64,000 bases of DNA from Microbacterium gorillae (GCF_000826185.2 NZ_LN648875.1:616356-680355), one strand, 5' to 3'; positions 1 to 11,347 are shown, counted from the first letter of the stretch. Numbers and translations are program-made. Notes: generated by a model from the sequence alone, not told the origin.

Positions 1-145
1 CGGGCGCCGCGACGGCAGGCGCCACGGGCGCCGTCACCTCGGCCGCAGCGGCGGCGATGCCCTCGACCTCGCCGGCGGGTGGCCAGGGCTCGCCTCCGGA
101 GACGCGGGGCAACCCGCGTCGGATGCTCGCGCCGTACGTCGCCAT
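1..145 (-). CDS. N-terminal fragment of an unrecognised protein (runs off the left edge)
   Basis: Only the first 48 codons are visible. The ATG lies one base after the etfA stop (TGA-C-ATG), so this is probably the third gene of the etfBA transcript. The visible part has a basic patch (RRGLPR), a [10 protein letters not shown] segment, and then a stretch rich in Ala, Val and Pro that looks like a flexible linker. No signal peptide or membrane segment is seen. I do not recognise the family from this fragment. Linkage to ETF suggests a redox or acyl-CoA role, but that is guilt by association only. Confidence 0.55.
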   Translation of the reverse strand, partial: MATYGASIRRGLPRVSGGEPWPPAGEVEGIAAAAAEVTAPVAPAVAAP

Positions 146-146
146 G

Positions 147-1130
147 TCAGTTCTTCCGAGCTTCGAGGGCCTCGATCAGCTGCGGCACCACGGTGAACAG
201 GTCGCCGACGACGCCGAAGTCCGCCACGTCGAAGATGGGCGCGTCGCCGTCCTTGTTGATGGCGACGATGGTCTTCGCGGTCTGCATGCCCGCGCGGTGC
301 TGGATGGCCCCGGAGATGCCGAGCGCGATGTACAGCTGCGGCGAGACCGACACGCCGGTCTGACCGACCTGGTGCGCGTAGGGGATGTAGCCGGCGTCGA
401 CGGCCGCGCGCGAAGCGCCGACCGCAGCGCCGAGGGCGTCAGCGAGCTGCTCGACGAGGACGAACTTCTCCTGCGAGCCGAGTCCTCGACCACCGGAGAC
501 CACCTTGGCCGCACCGCGCAGCTCCGGGCGCGAGGAGACGACGGTCTCCGCGTCGAAGGACGTGACGGTGGCGGCGGGTGCATCGGACGCCGTCACCGCG
601 AGGGCCTCCTGAGCCACCGGTTGGGCGGCGGCTCGTGCGTCGACGGCGCCCTGGCGAACGGTGATCACGAGCGGACCGAACGTCGCTGCGGACGAGGACG
701 TGTACGCCCCGCCGTAGACCGAGTGGTGGGCCACGACACCCTCCGCGTCACGCTCGACACCGACCGCGTCCACAGCGAGAGCCGAGCGGCTGCGGGCCGC
801 GAAGCGTCCGGCCAGGTCACGGCCATCGGCGGAGTGCGAGATCAGCACGGCGTCCGGACGGACGACCTCCACAGCGGCGACGAGGGCGTCCACGGCGGGC
901 GCGCTGAGGCGAGTGCCGTCACCCGCGTCCGCGACGAGCACGCGCGTCGCGCCGAGCTCGGCGGCGGCCGCGGCGAGGGCGTCACCCTGCGCCGCGGCGC
1001 CGAGGACGAGAGCGACGGGAGTGCCGGCCGCGGCGGCGGCGCCCAGCAGTCCGGCGGAGGAGGAAGCCAGTGCGCCGTCCGGAGTCGTCTCCAGAACGGT
1101 CAGGATGGCGTCAGCGGGGTAGTCAGTCAT
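147..1130 (-). CDS. etfA: Electron transfer flavoprotein alpha subunit
   Basis: This is the FAD-binding half of the soluble ETF heterodimer, which takes electrons from acyl-CoA dehydrogenases and passes them to the respiratory chain. The protein has 327 residues, normal for EtfA. The C-terminal FAD domain is clear: SGGRGLGS, then [31 protein letters not shown] and the terminal [11 protein letters not shown] block. The ATG at 1130 was chosen because an AGGACAGG ribosome site precedes it and the gene then starts 10 bp after etfB. An upstream extension would run back into etfB. It is co-transcribed with etfB and probably serves the acyl-CoA dehydrogenase encoded at 4.4-5.5 kb. Confidence 0.96.
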   Translation of the reverse strand: MTDYPADAILTVLETTPDGALASSSAGLLGAAAAAGTPVALVLGAAAQGDALAAAAAELGATRVLVADAGDGTRLSAPAVDALVAAVEVVRPDAVLISHSADGRDLAGRFAARSRSALAVDAVGVERDAEGVVAHHSVYGGAYTSSSAATFGPLVITVRQGAVDARAAAQPVAQEALAVTASDAPAATVTSFDAETVVSSRPELRGAAKVVSGGRGLGSQEKFVLVEQLADALGAAVGASRAAVDAGYIPYAHQVGQTGVSVSPQLYIALGISGAIQHRAGMQTAKTIVAINKDGDAPIFDVADFGVVGDLFTVVPQLIEALEARKN

Positions 1131-1140
1131 CGTCCTGTCC

Positions 1141-1917
1141 TCACACCAGTCGGTTCTGCACGAGGAACTCGGCGAGCTTCGTGCCCGCGTCGCCCTCATC
1201 GGTGATCTTCACGCCGGCCGCGCGCGGCGGCTTCTCGGCGACCGTGACCATGATCGCCCGCGGCGCGGCGGACGGGTCCGCACTGACGTCGAGATCGGCC
1301 AGGGAGACCTGCTCGAACGGCTTCTTCTTGGCCGCCATGATGCCCTTGAAGTTCGGGAATCGGGCGTCCGGAAGCGCCTCGGTGATCGAGATCACGGCGG
1401 GCAGCGACACGGACACCTGCTGGGTTCCCCCGTCGACCGGACGCGTACCGCTGACCGCGTCGCCGGTGATCTCGACGGCGGACAGGCCGGTGGCGCCCGG
1501 GACACCGAGCAGCTCGGCGATCATCGCCGGGATCACACCGCCGGAACCGTCGGTGGAAGAGTTGCCGGCGATGACGAGATCGAACCCGGCGCGGCGGACG
1601 GCCGCGGCGAGCACCTCGGCCGTGAGCGTGAGGTCAGCACCGATGAGGGCCTCGTCCACGACCTGCACCGCATCGGCGGCGCCCATCGCGAGACCCTTGC
1701 GGACGGTCGCCAGTGCGCTCTCCGGAGCCATCGAGAGGACGGTGACGTGGGTGTCGGCGTTCTTGTCGGCGTAGGACAGGGCGACTTCCAGCGCCCGCTC
1801 GCCGATCTCGTCCAGCACCGACTCGCTCGCTGCGCGATCCGCCAGGCCCGTCTCCAGGCTCAGCTTCCGATCGCCATAGGTGTCCGGCACCTCTTTCACC
1901 AGGACGATGATCTTCAT
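1141..1917 (-). CDS. etfB: Electron transfer flavoprotein beta subunit
   Basis: This is the AMP-binding partner of EtfA, 258 residues, the usual length. Diagnostic segments are the N-terminal [16 protein letters not shown], the [18 protein letters not shown] loop, and [29 protein letters not shown], the family's docking and signature region. The ATG at 1917 sits 6 nt after GGGAGGAG. A TTG two codons upstream is possible but badly spaced. First gene of the etfBA operon. A TAGGAT box at 1942-1947 on the minus strand is a plausible -10. A MarR-type gene is transcribed divergently. Confidence 0.96.
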   Translation of the reverse strand: MKIIVLVKEVPDTYGDRKLSLETGLADRAASESVLDEIGERALEVALSYADKNADTHVTVLSMAPESALATVRKGLAMGAADAVQVVDEALIGADLTLTAEVLAAAVRRAGFDLVIAGNSSTDGSGGVIPAMIAELLGVPGATGLSAVEITGDAVSGTRPVDGGTQQVSVSLPAVISITEALPDARFPNFKGIMAAKKKPFEQVSLADLDVSADPSAAPRAIMVTVAEKPPRAAGVKITDEGDAGTKLAEFLVQNRLV

Positions 1918-2108
1918 CGACAACTCCTCCCGCTCGGCTTGATCCTAATTCGCCGCCCTCTGCCCAAGCGAATCGAGAGGGCTCGTGCGATGCTCTCCCA
2001 CCTGTCGAATCGGGTCATGCGCACGTGACCGATCCGCTCGTGGGCGCCCGCGCGGCGGCGGGCCGTCCGGGATGGGACCGGTAGCGTGGGAGGGCAGGAG
2101 GACGACCC
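1918..2108. promoter_or_regulatory. Divergent promoter region between etfBA and a MarR-type gene
   Basis: This 191-bp space has no ORF of its own. A possible etf -10 (TAGGAT, minus, 1942-1947) lies on one side and a possible -10 for the MarR gene (TAGCGT, plus, 2082-2087) on the other. Between them is an inverted repeat, GGTCA-N8-TGACC, at 2013-2030, a candidate operator. Its assignment to the adjacent regulator is inferred. Confidence 0.4.
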
Positions 2109-2642
2109 ATGGCACAGAATCGCCCGCTTCCGGTGGACCCGATCGCCGAAGCCCGTCGGCAGTGGATCGCGCACGGCTGGGACAGCGCAGCCGGTGGCAT
2201 GACCGCCGTCACCAGTGTCATGCGCGCGCACCAGCTCTGGCTCGCCCGTGTCGAGTCCGCACTGAAGCCGTTCGATCTGTCCTTCGCGCGCTACGAGATG
2301 CTGCGTCTGCTGGCCTTCACCCGCGAGGGGCGCATGCCGATGGCGAGCGCCACGGCCCGCCTGCAGGTGCATCCGACGAGCGTCACCAACACCGTCGACC
2401 GGCTCGCCAAGGCCGGACTCGTCGAACGCCACCCGCACCCGATCGACGGCCGAGCCGCGGTGCTCGTGCTGACGGAGGACGGTCGAGCGCGAGTGGACGA
2501 GGCCACCGCCGTCCTCAACGCCGTGTTCGCGGACGTCGGGCTGGACGCCGAGGACATCCAGAACCTCGTCGGCATCGTGGCGCGGCTGCGCAAGACCGCC
2601 GGCGACTTCCGCGATCCGGACCCCGTCCCAGACCCGCTCTGA
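2109..2642 (+). CDS. MarR-family transcriptional regulator
   Basis: A 177-residue winged-helix regulator. A long N-terminal helix (about residues 1-45) precedes the MarR core. The recognition helix region reads LQVHPTSVTNTVDRLAKAGLVER, followed by the wing HPIDGRAAVLVLTEDG. A good site (GGCAGGAGGA) precedes the ATG. It is divergent from etfBA, so control of ETF or of nearby acyl-CoA catabolism by an acyl-CoA or aromatic ligand is plausible but unproven. The C-terminus ends in an acidic, proline-rich tail. Confidence 0.9.
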   Translation: MAQNRPLPVDPIAEARRQWIAHGWDSAAGGMTAVTSVMRAHQLWLARVESALKPFDLSFARYEMLRLLAFTREGRMPMASATARLQVHPTSVTNTVDRLAKAGLVERHPHPIDGRAAVLVLTEDGRARVDEATAVLNAVFADVGLDAEDIQNLVGIVARLRKTAGDFRDPDPVPDPL

Positions 2643-2663
2643 GCACCGGAACGGGGCCATGTC

Positions 2664-3440
2664 TCAGCGGTTGCCGAACGCGGGCTGACGCTTCTCGCGG
2701 AAGGCGGCCATGCCCTCCTTCTGGTCCGGACCGTCAAAGAGCGCGGAGAACTGCGCGAACTCGTAGTCCAGGCCGGCGGACAGGGACATCTCCTGCGCGG
2801 CACGCACCGCGGCCTTCGCGGCGATGATCGCCGGCAACGACTTGGCGGCGATCGTCTCGGCGGTCTTCTGCGTCTCCGCCAAAAGTTCCGCGGCGGGCAC
2901 GACCCGGGAGACCAGGCCACCCCGCTCGGCCTCGTCGGCACCGATGAGGCGCCCGGTGAGCACGAGCTCCGCAGCCTTGTACGGACCGATCGCGCGGGTC
3001 AACCGCTGTGTGCCGCCCATGCCCGGAATCACACCGAGGTTGACCTCGGGCTGACCGAACTTCGCGGTGTCGGAAGCCAGGATGACGTCACACATCATCG
3101 CGAGCTCGCATCCGCCGCCGAGCGCGAAACCGCTGACCGCGGCGATCACGGGCTTGCGGACCGCGACGAATCGACGCCACGCGCCGAAATGGTCACCCAG
3201 ACGCATGTCCGCGCCGGAGAGGTCTTCCATCTCCTTGATGTCGGCTCCCGCGGCGAACGCTCGCTCCGAGCCGGTCACCACGATCGCTCCGATGTCCTCG
3301 GACGCGTCGAACGCCTCCGCCGCTTCGACCACCTCGTGCGCGATCTGCGAGTTCAGCGCGTTCAGCGCCTCGGGCCGGTTCAGCGTGATCCAGCCCACGC
3401 GGCCCTGGGTGGTGACCAGGATGGTCTCGAAGTCGGTCAT
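2664..3440 (-). CDS. Enoyl-CoA hydratase (crotonase) of the valine operon
   Basis: Hydrates 2-enoyl-CoAs. Here the likely substrate is methacrylyl-CoA, giving 3-hydroxyisobutyryl-CoA. It has 258 residues, the usual length for EchA/PaaF. Both catalytic glutamates are present, in [11 protein letters not shown] and in [12 protein letters not shown], and the oxyanion-hole segment is [11 protein letters not shown]. The ATG at 3440 has a GAAGGGA site; a longer reading would overlap mmsB. Last gene of mmsA-acd-mmsB-ech, 13 bp behind mmsB. It could equally serve isoleucine or fatty-acid intermediates. Confidence 0.93.
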   Translation of the reverse strand: MTDFETILVTTQGRVGWITLNRPEALNALNSQIAHEVVEAAEAFDASEDIGAIVVTGSERAFAAGADIKEMEDLSGADMRLGDHFGAWRRFVAVRKPVIAAVSGFALGGGCELAMMCDVILASDTAKFGQPEVNLGVIPGMGGTQRLTRAIGPYKAAELVLTGRLIGADEAERGGLVSRVVPAAELLAETQKTAETIAAKSLPAIIAAKAAVRAAQEMSLSAGLDYEFAQFSALFDGPDQKEGMAAFREKRQPAFGNR

Positions 3441-3453
3441 GGCGTCCCTTCGG

Positions 3454-4365
3454 TCAGTCCGTCGCGACGCTCGCGACGCGGATGCTCTCGATGATCCCGG
3501 AGAAGTCGCGGGTCGCGCCAGCACCGGCCGCGTACGCGGCGTAGATCTCCTGTGCGTGGCGGCCGAGCGCGGCCTCGACGCCGGTGTCCTCGATGGCGTG
3601 CAGCGCGAGTCCGAGGTCCTTCGCCATCAGCGCGCCGGAGAACCCGGGGCGGTACTCGTTGTTCGCCGGACTCGTCGGCACCGGCCCGGGCACCGGACAG
3701 TTCGTGGTGAGCGCCCAGCACTGACCGGACGCGTGCGCGGCGACGTCGAACAGCGCGTCGTGGGTGAGACCCAAACGCTCCCCCAGCACGAAGGCCTCCG
3801 CGACGGCGATCTGCGAGATCCCGAGGATCATGTTGTTGCAGACCTTCGCGGCCTGACCGAGACCGGGCCCACCGCAGTGCACGACGCGTGCGCCCATCAC
3901 CTCGAGCAGCGGACGTGCCGTCTCCACGTCGGCGTCGGCGCCGCCGACCATGAACGCGAGCGTGCCGTTCTCCGCGCCGACCACGCCACCGGACACCGGG
4001 GCGTCCAGGCACCGCTGACCGGCGTTCGCGGCGAGCTCGTGGGCTTCCCGTGCCTCCGCGACGGAGATCGTCGAGCACTCCAGGAACAGCGCACCCGAGG
4101 GCGCCTCATCCAGCAGGCCGCCGTCGCCCTCCGCGCCGGCGAAGGCCGCGATGACGTGCGCACCACTCGGGAACATCGTGATCACGACCTCGGCGTCGGT
4201 CACGCACGCGGTCGCGCTCTCACGCGTCGGCAGGCCCGCCTCGGCGGCCGCCGCCATGGCCGCCGGCATCACGTCGAAGCCCGCCACCTCGTGGCCGGCG
4301 GCGGCGAGGTTTCGCGCCATCGGCAGTCCCATGTGTCCCAGTCCGAGGAACGCCACTCTGGTCAT
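3454..4365 (-). CDS. mmsB: 3-hydroxyisobutyrate dehydrogenase
   Basis: Oxidises 3-hydroxyisobutyrate to methylmalonate semialdehyde with NAD in valine breakdown. 303 residues, normal for the family. The Rossmann motif [10 protein letters not shown] is at the N-terminus, followed by the substrate loop [11 protein letters not shown] and the catalytic lysine in GQAAKVCNN. The C-terminal helical domain contains [15 protein letters not shown]. Its ATG overlaps the stop of the acyl-CoA dehydrogenase gene by 4 bp, so the two are translationally coupled. Confidence 0.95.
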   Translation of the reverse strand: MTRVAFLGLGHMGLPMARNLAAAGHEVAGFDVMPAAMAAAAEAGLPTRESATACVTDAEVVITMFPSGAHVIAAFAGAEGDGGLLDEAPSGALFLECSTISVAEAREAHELAANAGQRCLDAPVSGGVVGAENGTLAFMVGGADADVETARPLLEVMGARVVHCGGPGLGQAAKVCNNMILGISQIAVAEAFVLGERLGLTHDALFDVAAHASGQCWALTTNCPVPGPVPTSPANNEYRPGFSGALMAKDLGLALHAIEDTGVEAALGRHAQEIYAAYAAGAGATRDFSGIIESIRVASVATD

Positions 4366-5516
4366 CGTCGACCTCCCAGTACGTCGCGTCCGATGATGAC
4401 GCGCATGATCTCGTTCGTGCCCTCCAGGATCTGGTGCACGCGGAGGTCGCGGACGACCTTCTCGATGCCGTAGTCCTGCAGGTATCCGTATCCACCGTGC
4501 AGCTGCAGCGCCTCGTTGGCAATACGGAATCCGGCATCCGTCGCGAACCGCTTGGCCATCGCGCAGCGCTGGGCCACGTCCGCGGCGGCGCCATCGATCG
4601 CCTCAGCGGCGTCCTGCACCAGCAGACGGGACGCCCGCAGGTCGGTCGCCATGTCGGCGACGGCGAACTGCACCGTCGGCTGCTCCGACAGCGGCGTGCC
4701 GAACGTGAAGCGCTCGTGGACGTACTGCACGGCCCGATCCAGCGCCCACTGGGCGCCGCCGAGCGAGCAGGCCGCGATGTTCACCCGCCCACCGTTGAGC
4801 GCCTTCATCGCGATCTTGAATCCGCCACCGAGCTCACCGAGCAGGTTCGCCGCGGGCACGCGGACCTCGTCGAGGATCACCTGTCGCGTCGGCTGCGCGC
4901 GCCAGCCCATCTTCTTCTCGTGCGGACCGAAGGACAGACCGTCCGCGTCTCCGGGGACGATGAACGCCGAGATGCCGCGTGAGCCCGGGTCCCCCGTGCG
5001 GGCCATCACGACGTACACGCCCGAGGTCCCGGCGCCGGAGATGAACTGCTTGACGCCGGTGAGCACGTAGTCCTCGCCGTCCCGGATCGCGCTCGTGGTG
5101 ATGGCGGCGGCGTCCGAGCCGGCACCGGGCTCCGTCAGGCAGTAGGAACCGAGCTCCACCATCGCCGTCAGATCCGGCAACCAGCGGTGACGCTGCTCGT
5201 CGGTGCCGTAGGAGTCGATCATCCATCCGACCATGTTGTGGATGGACACGTAGGCGGCGATCGTCGGATCGGCGTACGCGAGCGCCTCGAAGATGCGGGC
5301 CGCGGCGAGCCGGCTGAGGCCGGTGCCGCCGACGTCCTCGGACACGTAGATGCCGCCGAGGCCGAGCTCTCCGGCGCGGTGCAGCGTGTCGACGGGGAAC
5401 TCGCCGGTCTCGTCGCGTGCGATGGCGAACGGTGCGAGTTCGTGCGCGGCGAACTCCTGGACGGCCTCGAGGATCGCCTCCAGCTCGTCATCGGTCGTGG
5501 TGGTGACGGTACTCAT
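4362..5516 (-). CDS. Acyl-CoA dehydrogenase, probably isobutyryl-CoA dehydrogenase
   Basis: Flavoenzyme that alpha,beta-desaturates a short branched acyl-CoA and hands electrons to ETF. 384 residues, typical. Family landmarks are YCLTEPGAGSDA, the FAD-binding KQFISGAGTS, and the C-terminal LHGGYGYLQDYGIEKVVRDLR followed by QILEGTNEIMR with the catalytic glutamate. It lies between mmsA (7 bp upstream) and mmsB (4-bp overlap), which argues for isobutyryl-CoA as substrate. 2-methylbutyryl-CoA is possible too. ETF is encoded 2.4 kb away on the same strand. Confidence 0.93.
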   Translation of the reverse strand: MSTVTTTTDDELEAILEAVQEFAAHELAPFAIARDETGEFPVDTLHRAGELGLGGIYVSEDVGGTGLSRLAAARIFEALAYADPTIAAYVSIHNMVGWMIDSYGTDEQRHRWLPDLTAMVELGSYCLTEPGAGSDAAAITTSAIRDGEDYVLTGVKQFISGAGTSGVYVVMARTGDPGSRGISAFIVPGDADGLSFGPHEKKMGWRAQPTRQVILDEVRVPAANLLGELGGGFKIAMKALNGGRVNIAACSLGGAQWALDRAVQYVHERFTFGTPLSEQPTVQFAVADMATDLRASRLLVQDAAEAIDGAAADVAQRCAMAKRFATDAGFRIANEALQLHGGYGYLQDYGIEKVVRDLRVHQILEGTNEIMRVIIGRDVLGGRR

Positions 5517-5523
5517 GCTGTTC

Positions 5524-7023
<1,500 letters not shown>

Positions 7024-7062
7024 CGTTCCCATTCCTCTCGTGCCCTCGTCGGCACCTCGGAC

Positions 7063-7099
7063 AGAATACATGGACGTCCTAGTAATTCCTAGGGCGTTC
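7063..7099 (-). promoter_or_regulatory. mmsA promoter with overlapping inverted-repeat operator
   Basis: On the minus strand TATTCT (7063-7068) is a good -10 about 40 nt before the mmsA ATG. Just upstream lies a 28-bp inverted repeat: arms 7072-7082 and 7089-7099 match at 9 of 11 positions (core CCTAG / CTAGG) around a 6-bp centre. It covers the -35/-10 spacer, the position of a repressor site. The regulator is unknown. Confidence 0.55.
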
Positions 7100-7294
7100 A
7101 GCAACTTTTCGGCGCGGTCCACCGATTGCTCGGCAGTGTCCCGGAACGGCTGTCGGGAGTCCGTCACCTGTCCCCGGACGGCACCGGTTTCTCCTCGCGG
7201 ACGCCCGCTGTTCACCGCCGCGCCACCTCCGGCCGCGAGCGTGGGCCGGGGCGTGAGTTCCACGCCCACCGACTCGAGATGGGAATCCCCTCGC

Positions 7295-10200
7295 ATGCCT
7301 TCGCACCTCCTCCGTGCGGGCACGGGAGCCCTGGCCGCCATCGCGGCCGTGTGCGCTCTGGCCCTCGCCCCGACCCCCGCCACGGCGGCCGTCGTCGCCG
7401 AACCGGTGACCTACAGCGCCGACGACGCCGCACTGTCACTGACTCCGCTCGGCACGTTCGAGACGGGCGTGTTCGACGCGTCCGCCGCCGAGATCGTGGC
7501 CGCCCACGGCGACCGGCTGTTCGTCGTGAACGCGCAGGCCGGTTCGGTCAGCGTCCTGGACGCGAAAGTCGTGTCCGGCACGCGCGAGCTCTACACGATC
7601 GCCTCGGAGGGCACCGCGAACTCCGTCGCCGTCCGCTCCGACGGGCTCGGTGTCGTCGCGATCGAGGCAGCGGACAAGGTCTCCCCCGGCCACCTGGTGT
7701 TCTTCGACGCCAACGCGGACGCGGCCACGGTGCTCGGCACCGTCGAGGTGGGCGCGCTGCCGGACATGGTGGCGATCTCCGCGGACGGCACCTACGCCGT
7801 GGTCGCGAACGAGGGCGAGCCCGCGGACGACTTCTCCTCCGACCCGGAGGGGTCGGTCGGCGTCGTGTCGTTGCCGACCGACCTCGCCGCTCCCGTGCAG
7901 GCCGATGTCCGGACCGCGGACTTCCACGCCTACGAAGACGGTGCGCTGCCGGCGGAGGTCCGGGTGTTCGGACCCACTCCGCACGGCGACGATCACCCGG
8001 TCTCGCGCAACCTGGAGCCGGAGTACGTCGCGATCGACGGCACCACGGCATATGTCGCGCTGCAGGAGGCCAACGCCTACGCCACCGTTGATCTCGCGGC
8101 CGCGACCGTGACCGATATCCGCTCCTTCGGGTACAAGGACCACGGGGTGGCCGGTCAGGGCCTGGACCCGTCGGACAAGGACGGCGCCTTCGAGATCCGC
8201 ACGTTCCCCGGACTGCACGGCGCCTACATGCCGGACGGCATCGCCTCCTACCGGGCGAACGACACGACGTACCTGGTCACCGCGAACGAGGGCGACGCCC
8301 GGGAGTGGGGTGATTACGTCGAGCCGTCGCGGGTGAAGGACCTGGCGGAGGACGGCTACGGTCCGGTGTGCCCGGACAGCCCGCTGGCCGACCTGACCGG
8401 CGACGCGGATCTCGGCCGCCTCAACGTCACACGCGAACTGGGTTTCAACGACGCTGCGGGTTGCTACGACAGCCTCTACGCGTTCGGCGGTCGGTCGTTC
8501 TCGATCTGGACCACGGACGGGACGCAGGTGTTCGACTCCGGCGACGCGTTCGAGTCCATCACGGCCGCGGCGATCCCGGAGTACGTCAATTCCAACCACA
8601 CGGAGGCGAACCTCGAGGGCCGCAGCGATGACAAGGGCCCGGAACCGGAGAACCTCGTCATCGGCGAGGTCGGCGGACGCACGTACGCGTTCGTGGGGCT
8701 CGAGCGCGTCGGTGGAGTGATGGTCTACGACATCACGGACCCGGCACACGCCGCATTCGTCACGTACGTCAACAACCGTGACTTCGCCGCCGATGCGGAG
8801 ACGAACCTGTCCGGGGCCGGCGACCTCGGTCCGGAGGGGCTGGCGTTCCTTCCGGCCGAGGTTTCCCCGACCGGAATGCCCGCGCTCGCCGTCGGCAACG
8901 AGGTCTCCGGGACGACGACCCTGTTCGGCATCGAGGACCTCAACGCCCCCACCGAGATCCAGGTGCTGACGATCAACGACTTCCACGGTCGGATCGAGCA
9001 GAGCCTCGGCAGCGGTGAGGCCGGCGCCGCGGTGCTGGCGGGCGCCGTGGACGCCTTCCAGGCCGAGAATCCCAACACGGTTCTCGTCTCGGCGGGCGAC
9101 AACATCGGCGCGTCCACGTTCACGTCCTTCATCAGCCAGGACGACCCCACGATCGACGCGCTGAGCGCGGCCGGGCTGACCGTGAGCGCGGTCGGCAACC
9201 ATGAGTTCGATCGGGGCTTCGCGGACCTCCGTGACCGCGTCCTGCCGCGGTACGGAGATGCACGCTTCGGCCTCGGCGCCAACGTGTACGAGCGGGGCAC
9301 GACCGACCCGGCCCTGTCCGCGTACGACGTGCAGACGATCGACGGGGTCCGTGTGGCGTTCATCGGGACGGTCACCCCGAGCACGGCCACGATGGTCTCA
9401 CCGGACGGTGTCGCCGAGCTGGCCTTCGGTGACCAGTTGGAGGCGGCGAACCGCGTCGCCCAGGAGATCGTCTCCGCGGATGCCGCGGACGTCATCGTCC
9501 TGCTCGCGCACGACGGCAATGCGACGCCGGACTGCGCAGCCCTCCGCACCGAGCAGACCGATTTCGGCAAGCTGGTGCGCGACGCCAGCGCCGACATCGA
9601 CGCGATCGTGTCAGGTCACACCCACCAGCCCTACGCCTGCGAGATCGCCGGTCCCGGTGGCGAGCGACCGGTGATCCAGGCGCACCAGTACGGCACCACC
9701 CTCGGCAAGCTCGACATCGCGGTGGATCCGTCCACCAAGGATCTCGTCTCGATCGCGGGATCGCTGGTTCCCCTGGTCGTCGACGGTGCTCCGGCGTACG
9801 ACGCCGACCCGACGGTGCAGGCGATCGTGGACGAGGCGGCGAAGACGGCTGAGGCGGAGGGCGCGGCGCCCGTCGGCACGATCAGCGCGGACATCCTGCG
9901 CGGTGGTGAGGCGGGATCGGACCGCGGCGTGGAGTCCACGCTCGGCAATCTCGTCGCCGACCAGTACCTCTGGGCCACCTCGAACGATTCCTACGCGGGA
10001 ACCCCCGCCCAGATCGGCCTGATGAACCCGGGCGGCCTGCGCGATGACCTGCGCCACGTCGGTGACGGCACCGTGACCTACCGGGACGTCGCGAACGTGC
10101 AGCCGTTCGCGAACACCCTGGTCACGCTCTCGCTCACCGGCGCGCAGCTGAAGACGATCCTCGAGCAGCAGTGGCAGCCGGACGGCTCGTCCCGACCCAA

Positions 10201-10912
10201 GCTGCACCTCGGCATCTCGGACGGGTTCCACTACACCTACCTGCCCGACGCCGACCGCGGTTCGCACGTCACCTCCATGCAGTTGCGCGGAACGGAGATT
10301 GAACCGACCGACACGTTCACGGTCGTGACGAACTCCTTCCTCGCCGCCGGGGGTGACGACTTCACCACCTTCGCGGAGGGTGCGAACCGGACCGACTCGG
10401 GTCAGGTCGACCTCGCCGCGACGGTGGACTACTTCGCCGCGCACTCCGTCGTCGAGCCGGCGCCGCTCGGACGCGCCGAGGTGGACGAGGGCACCCGACC
10501 GACCCCGACCCCGACCCCGACCGAGAGCCCGTGGGCCACGGTCGATGTCGGCACCGGGAGGGTCGCGCAGGGCGAGAAGCTCGCCGTGACGGTGTCCGGG
10601 TTGACGGAGGGTGACCGCATCACCGCCGTGCTGCACAGCGACCCGATCGACGCCGGGACGCTTCCGGTCGCGAGCGCGGACGGGACCGTGTCGTTCGCGA
10701 TCGCGATTCCGAACGACTTCGCGATCGGGGAACACACGCTCGTGGTCTCGGCCGAAGGACGCCCGGACCTGCGCACGACCGTCACGGTGACGGCGGCGGG
10801 TGGCTCGCTGCCGACCACAGGGGCCGAGGTGCCATGGGGAATCGCCCTCGGGGCATCGTTCCTCCTCGCGGCCGGACTCGCTCTGGCCATGCTCCGCCGG
10901 CGCACGCGCTGA
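7295..10912 (+). CDS. Cell-wall-anchored multidomain protein: choice-of-anchor-I propeller plus 5'-nucleotidase/metallophosphatase
   Basis: A 1,205-residue exported protein. Residues 1-37 form a Sec signal peptide ending in ATAA. Residues about 40-540 are a beta-propeller of the choice-of-anchor I / alkaline-phosphatase-like type. From about 555 comes a calcineurin-like phosphoesterase with INDFHGRIE, SAGDN, GNHEFDRG, LLAHDGN and SGHTHQPY, then a 5'-nucleotidase C-terminal domain. A PTPTPTPTES linker, a small Ig-like module and a terminal LPTTG, hydrophobic helix and RRRTR tail follow, the layout for sortase attachment. It probably releases phosphate or nucleosides from extracellular nucleotides. 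The ATG at 7295 starts the signal peptide; the ribosome site is weak. Confidence 0.9.
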   Translation: MPSHLLRAGTGALAAIAAVCALALAPTPATAAVVAEPVTYSADDAALSLTPLGTFETGVFDASAAEIVAAHGDRLFVVNAQAGSVSVLDAKVVSGTRELYTIASEGTANSVAVRSDGLGVVAIEAADKVSPGHLVFFDANADAATVLGTVEVGALPDMVAISADGTYAVVANEGEPADDFSSDPEGSVGVVSLPTDLAAPVQADVRTADFHAYEDGALPAEVRVFGPTPHGDDHPVSRNLEPEYVAIDGTTAYVALQEANAYATVDLAAATVTDIRSFGYKDHGVAGQGLDPSDKDGAFEIRTFPGLHGAYMPDGIASYRANDTTYLVTANEGDAREWGDYVEPSRVKDLAEDGYGPVCPDSPLADLTGDADLGRLNVTRELGFNDAAGCYDSLYAFGGRSFSIWTTDGTQVFDSGDAFESITAAAIPEYVNSNHTEANLEGRSDDKGPEPENLVIGEVGGRTYAFVGLERVGGVMVYDITDPAHAAFVTYVNNRDFAADAETNLSGAGDLGPEGLAFLPAEVSPTGMPALAVGNEVSGTTTLFGIEDLNAPTEIQVLTINDFHGRIEQSLGSGEAGAAVLAGAVDAFQAENPNTVLVSAGDNIGASTFTSFISQDDPTIDALSAAGLTVSAVGNHEFDRGFADLRDRVLPRYGDARFGLGANVYERGTTDPALSAYDVQTIDGVRVAFIGTVTPSTATMVSPDGVAELAFGDQLEAANRVAQEIVSADAADVIVLLAHDGNATPDCAALRTEQTDFGKLVRDASADIDAIVSGHTHQPYACEIAGPGGERPVIQAHQYGTTLGKLDIAVDPSTKDLVSIAGSLVPLVVDGAPAYDADPTVQAIVDEAAKTAEAEGAAPVGTISADILRGGEAGSDRGVESTLGNLVADQYLWATSNDSYAGTPAQIGLMNPGGLRDDLRHVGDGTVTYRDVANVQPFANTLVTLSLTGAQLKTILEQQWQPDGSSRPKLHLGISDGFHYTYLPDADRGSHVTSMQLRGTEIEPTDTFTVVTNSFLAAGGDDFTTFAEGANRTDSGQVDLAATVDYFAAHSVVEPAPLGRAEVDEGTRPTPTPTPTESPWATVDVGTGRVAQGEKLAVTVSGLTEGDRITAVLHSDPIDAGTLPVASADGTVSFAIAIPNDFAIGEHTLVVSAEGRPDLRTTVTVTAAGGSLPTTGAEVPWGIALGASFLLAAGLALAMLRRRTR

Positions 10913-10919
10913 GCGGAAC

Positions 10920-10951
10920 GGTGTCCCGGTGCCCGTGGGCGCCGGGACACC
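10920..10951 (+). terminator. Strong hairpin after the anchored nucleotidase gene
   Basis: Two 15-nt arms (10920-10934 and 10937-10951) pair throughout with one G-T wobble, starting 8 bp after the stop codon. No T-tract follows, as is common in high-GC actinobacteria. Confidence 0.65.
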
Positions 10952-11029
10952 GCCGTGTGATCCGCCGGCTCGCGAGCCGGTCTCGAGGTGTCCCTCGGCT
11001 GCGGCGACCGCAACTGGATCGGAACGGCG

Positions 11030-11347
11030 TCAGGCCTCGACGATGTCGAAGATCCAGTCCTCGATTCCCAGGAAGCCGGACGGGTCGAGACGATGCAGCA
11101 GCGCGCGCTCGGCCGCGGTGACCGCGACGAGCGACGCGGCGCCGAGGATCTTCAGGTGGCGGGACGTGGCGAACCGCGTGAGACCGACCGCATCCGCCAG
11201 CGCCGTGATGGACAGTCCCTCCGGGTGCGTCTGCTGCGCCGCGCGCAAGTGACGCACGATCGCCACCCGGTCGGCATTGGCGAGGGCCGCGAACACCCCC
11301 GCGATCCCGGTGACCGCCACCTCATCGTGGTCAGCGTGCTGGAACAT
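11030..11347 (-). CDS. ArsR-family transcriptional regulator
   Basis: A small winged-helix protein of 105 residues. The core reads ALANADRVAIVRHL, then SITALADAVGLTRFATSRHLKIL as the HTH and a short wing. No CxC metal site is visible near the recognition helix, so a metal sensor of the classic ArsR type is unlikely. It follows the thiolase gene by 9 bp and probably belongs to the prpC-thiolase-arsR transcript. The role could be feedback control of this operon, which is inference. Confidence 0.87.
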   Translation of the reverse strand: MFQHADHDEVAVTGIAGVFAALANADRVAIVRHLRAAQQTHPEGLSITALADAVGLTRFATSRHLKILGAASLVAVTAAERALLHRLDPSGFLGIEDWIFDIVEA

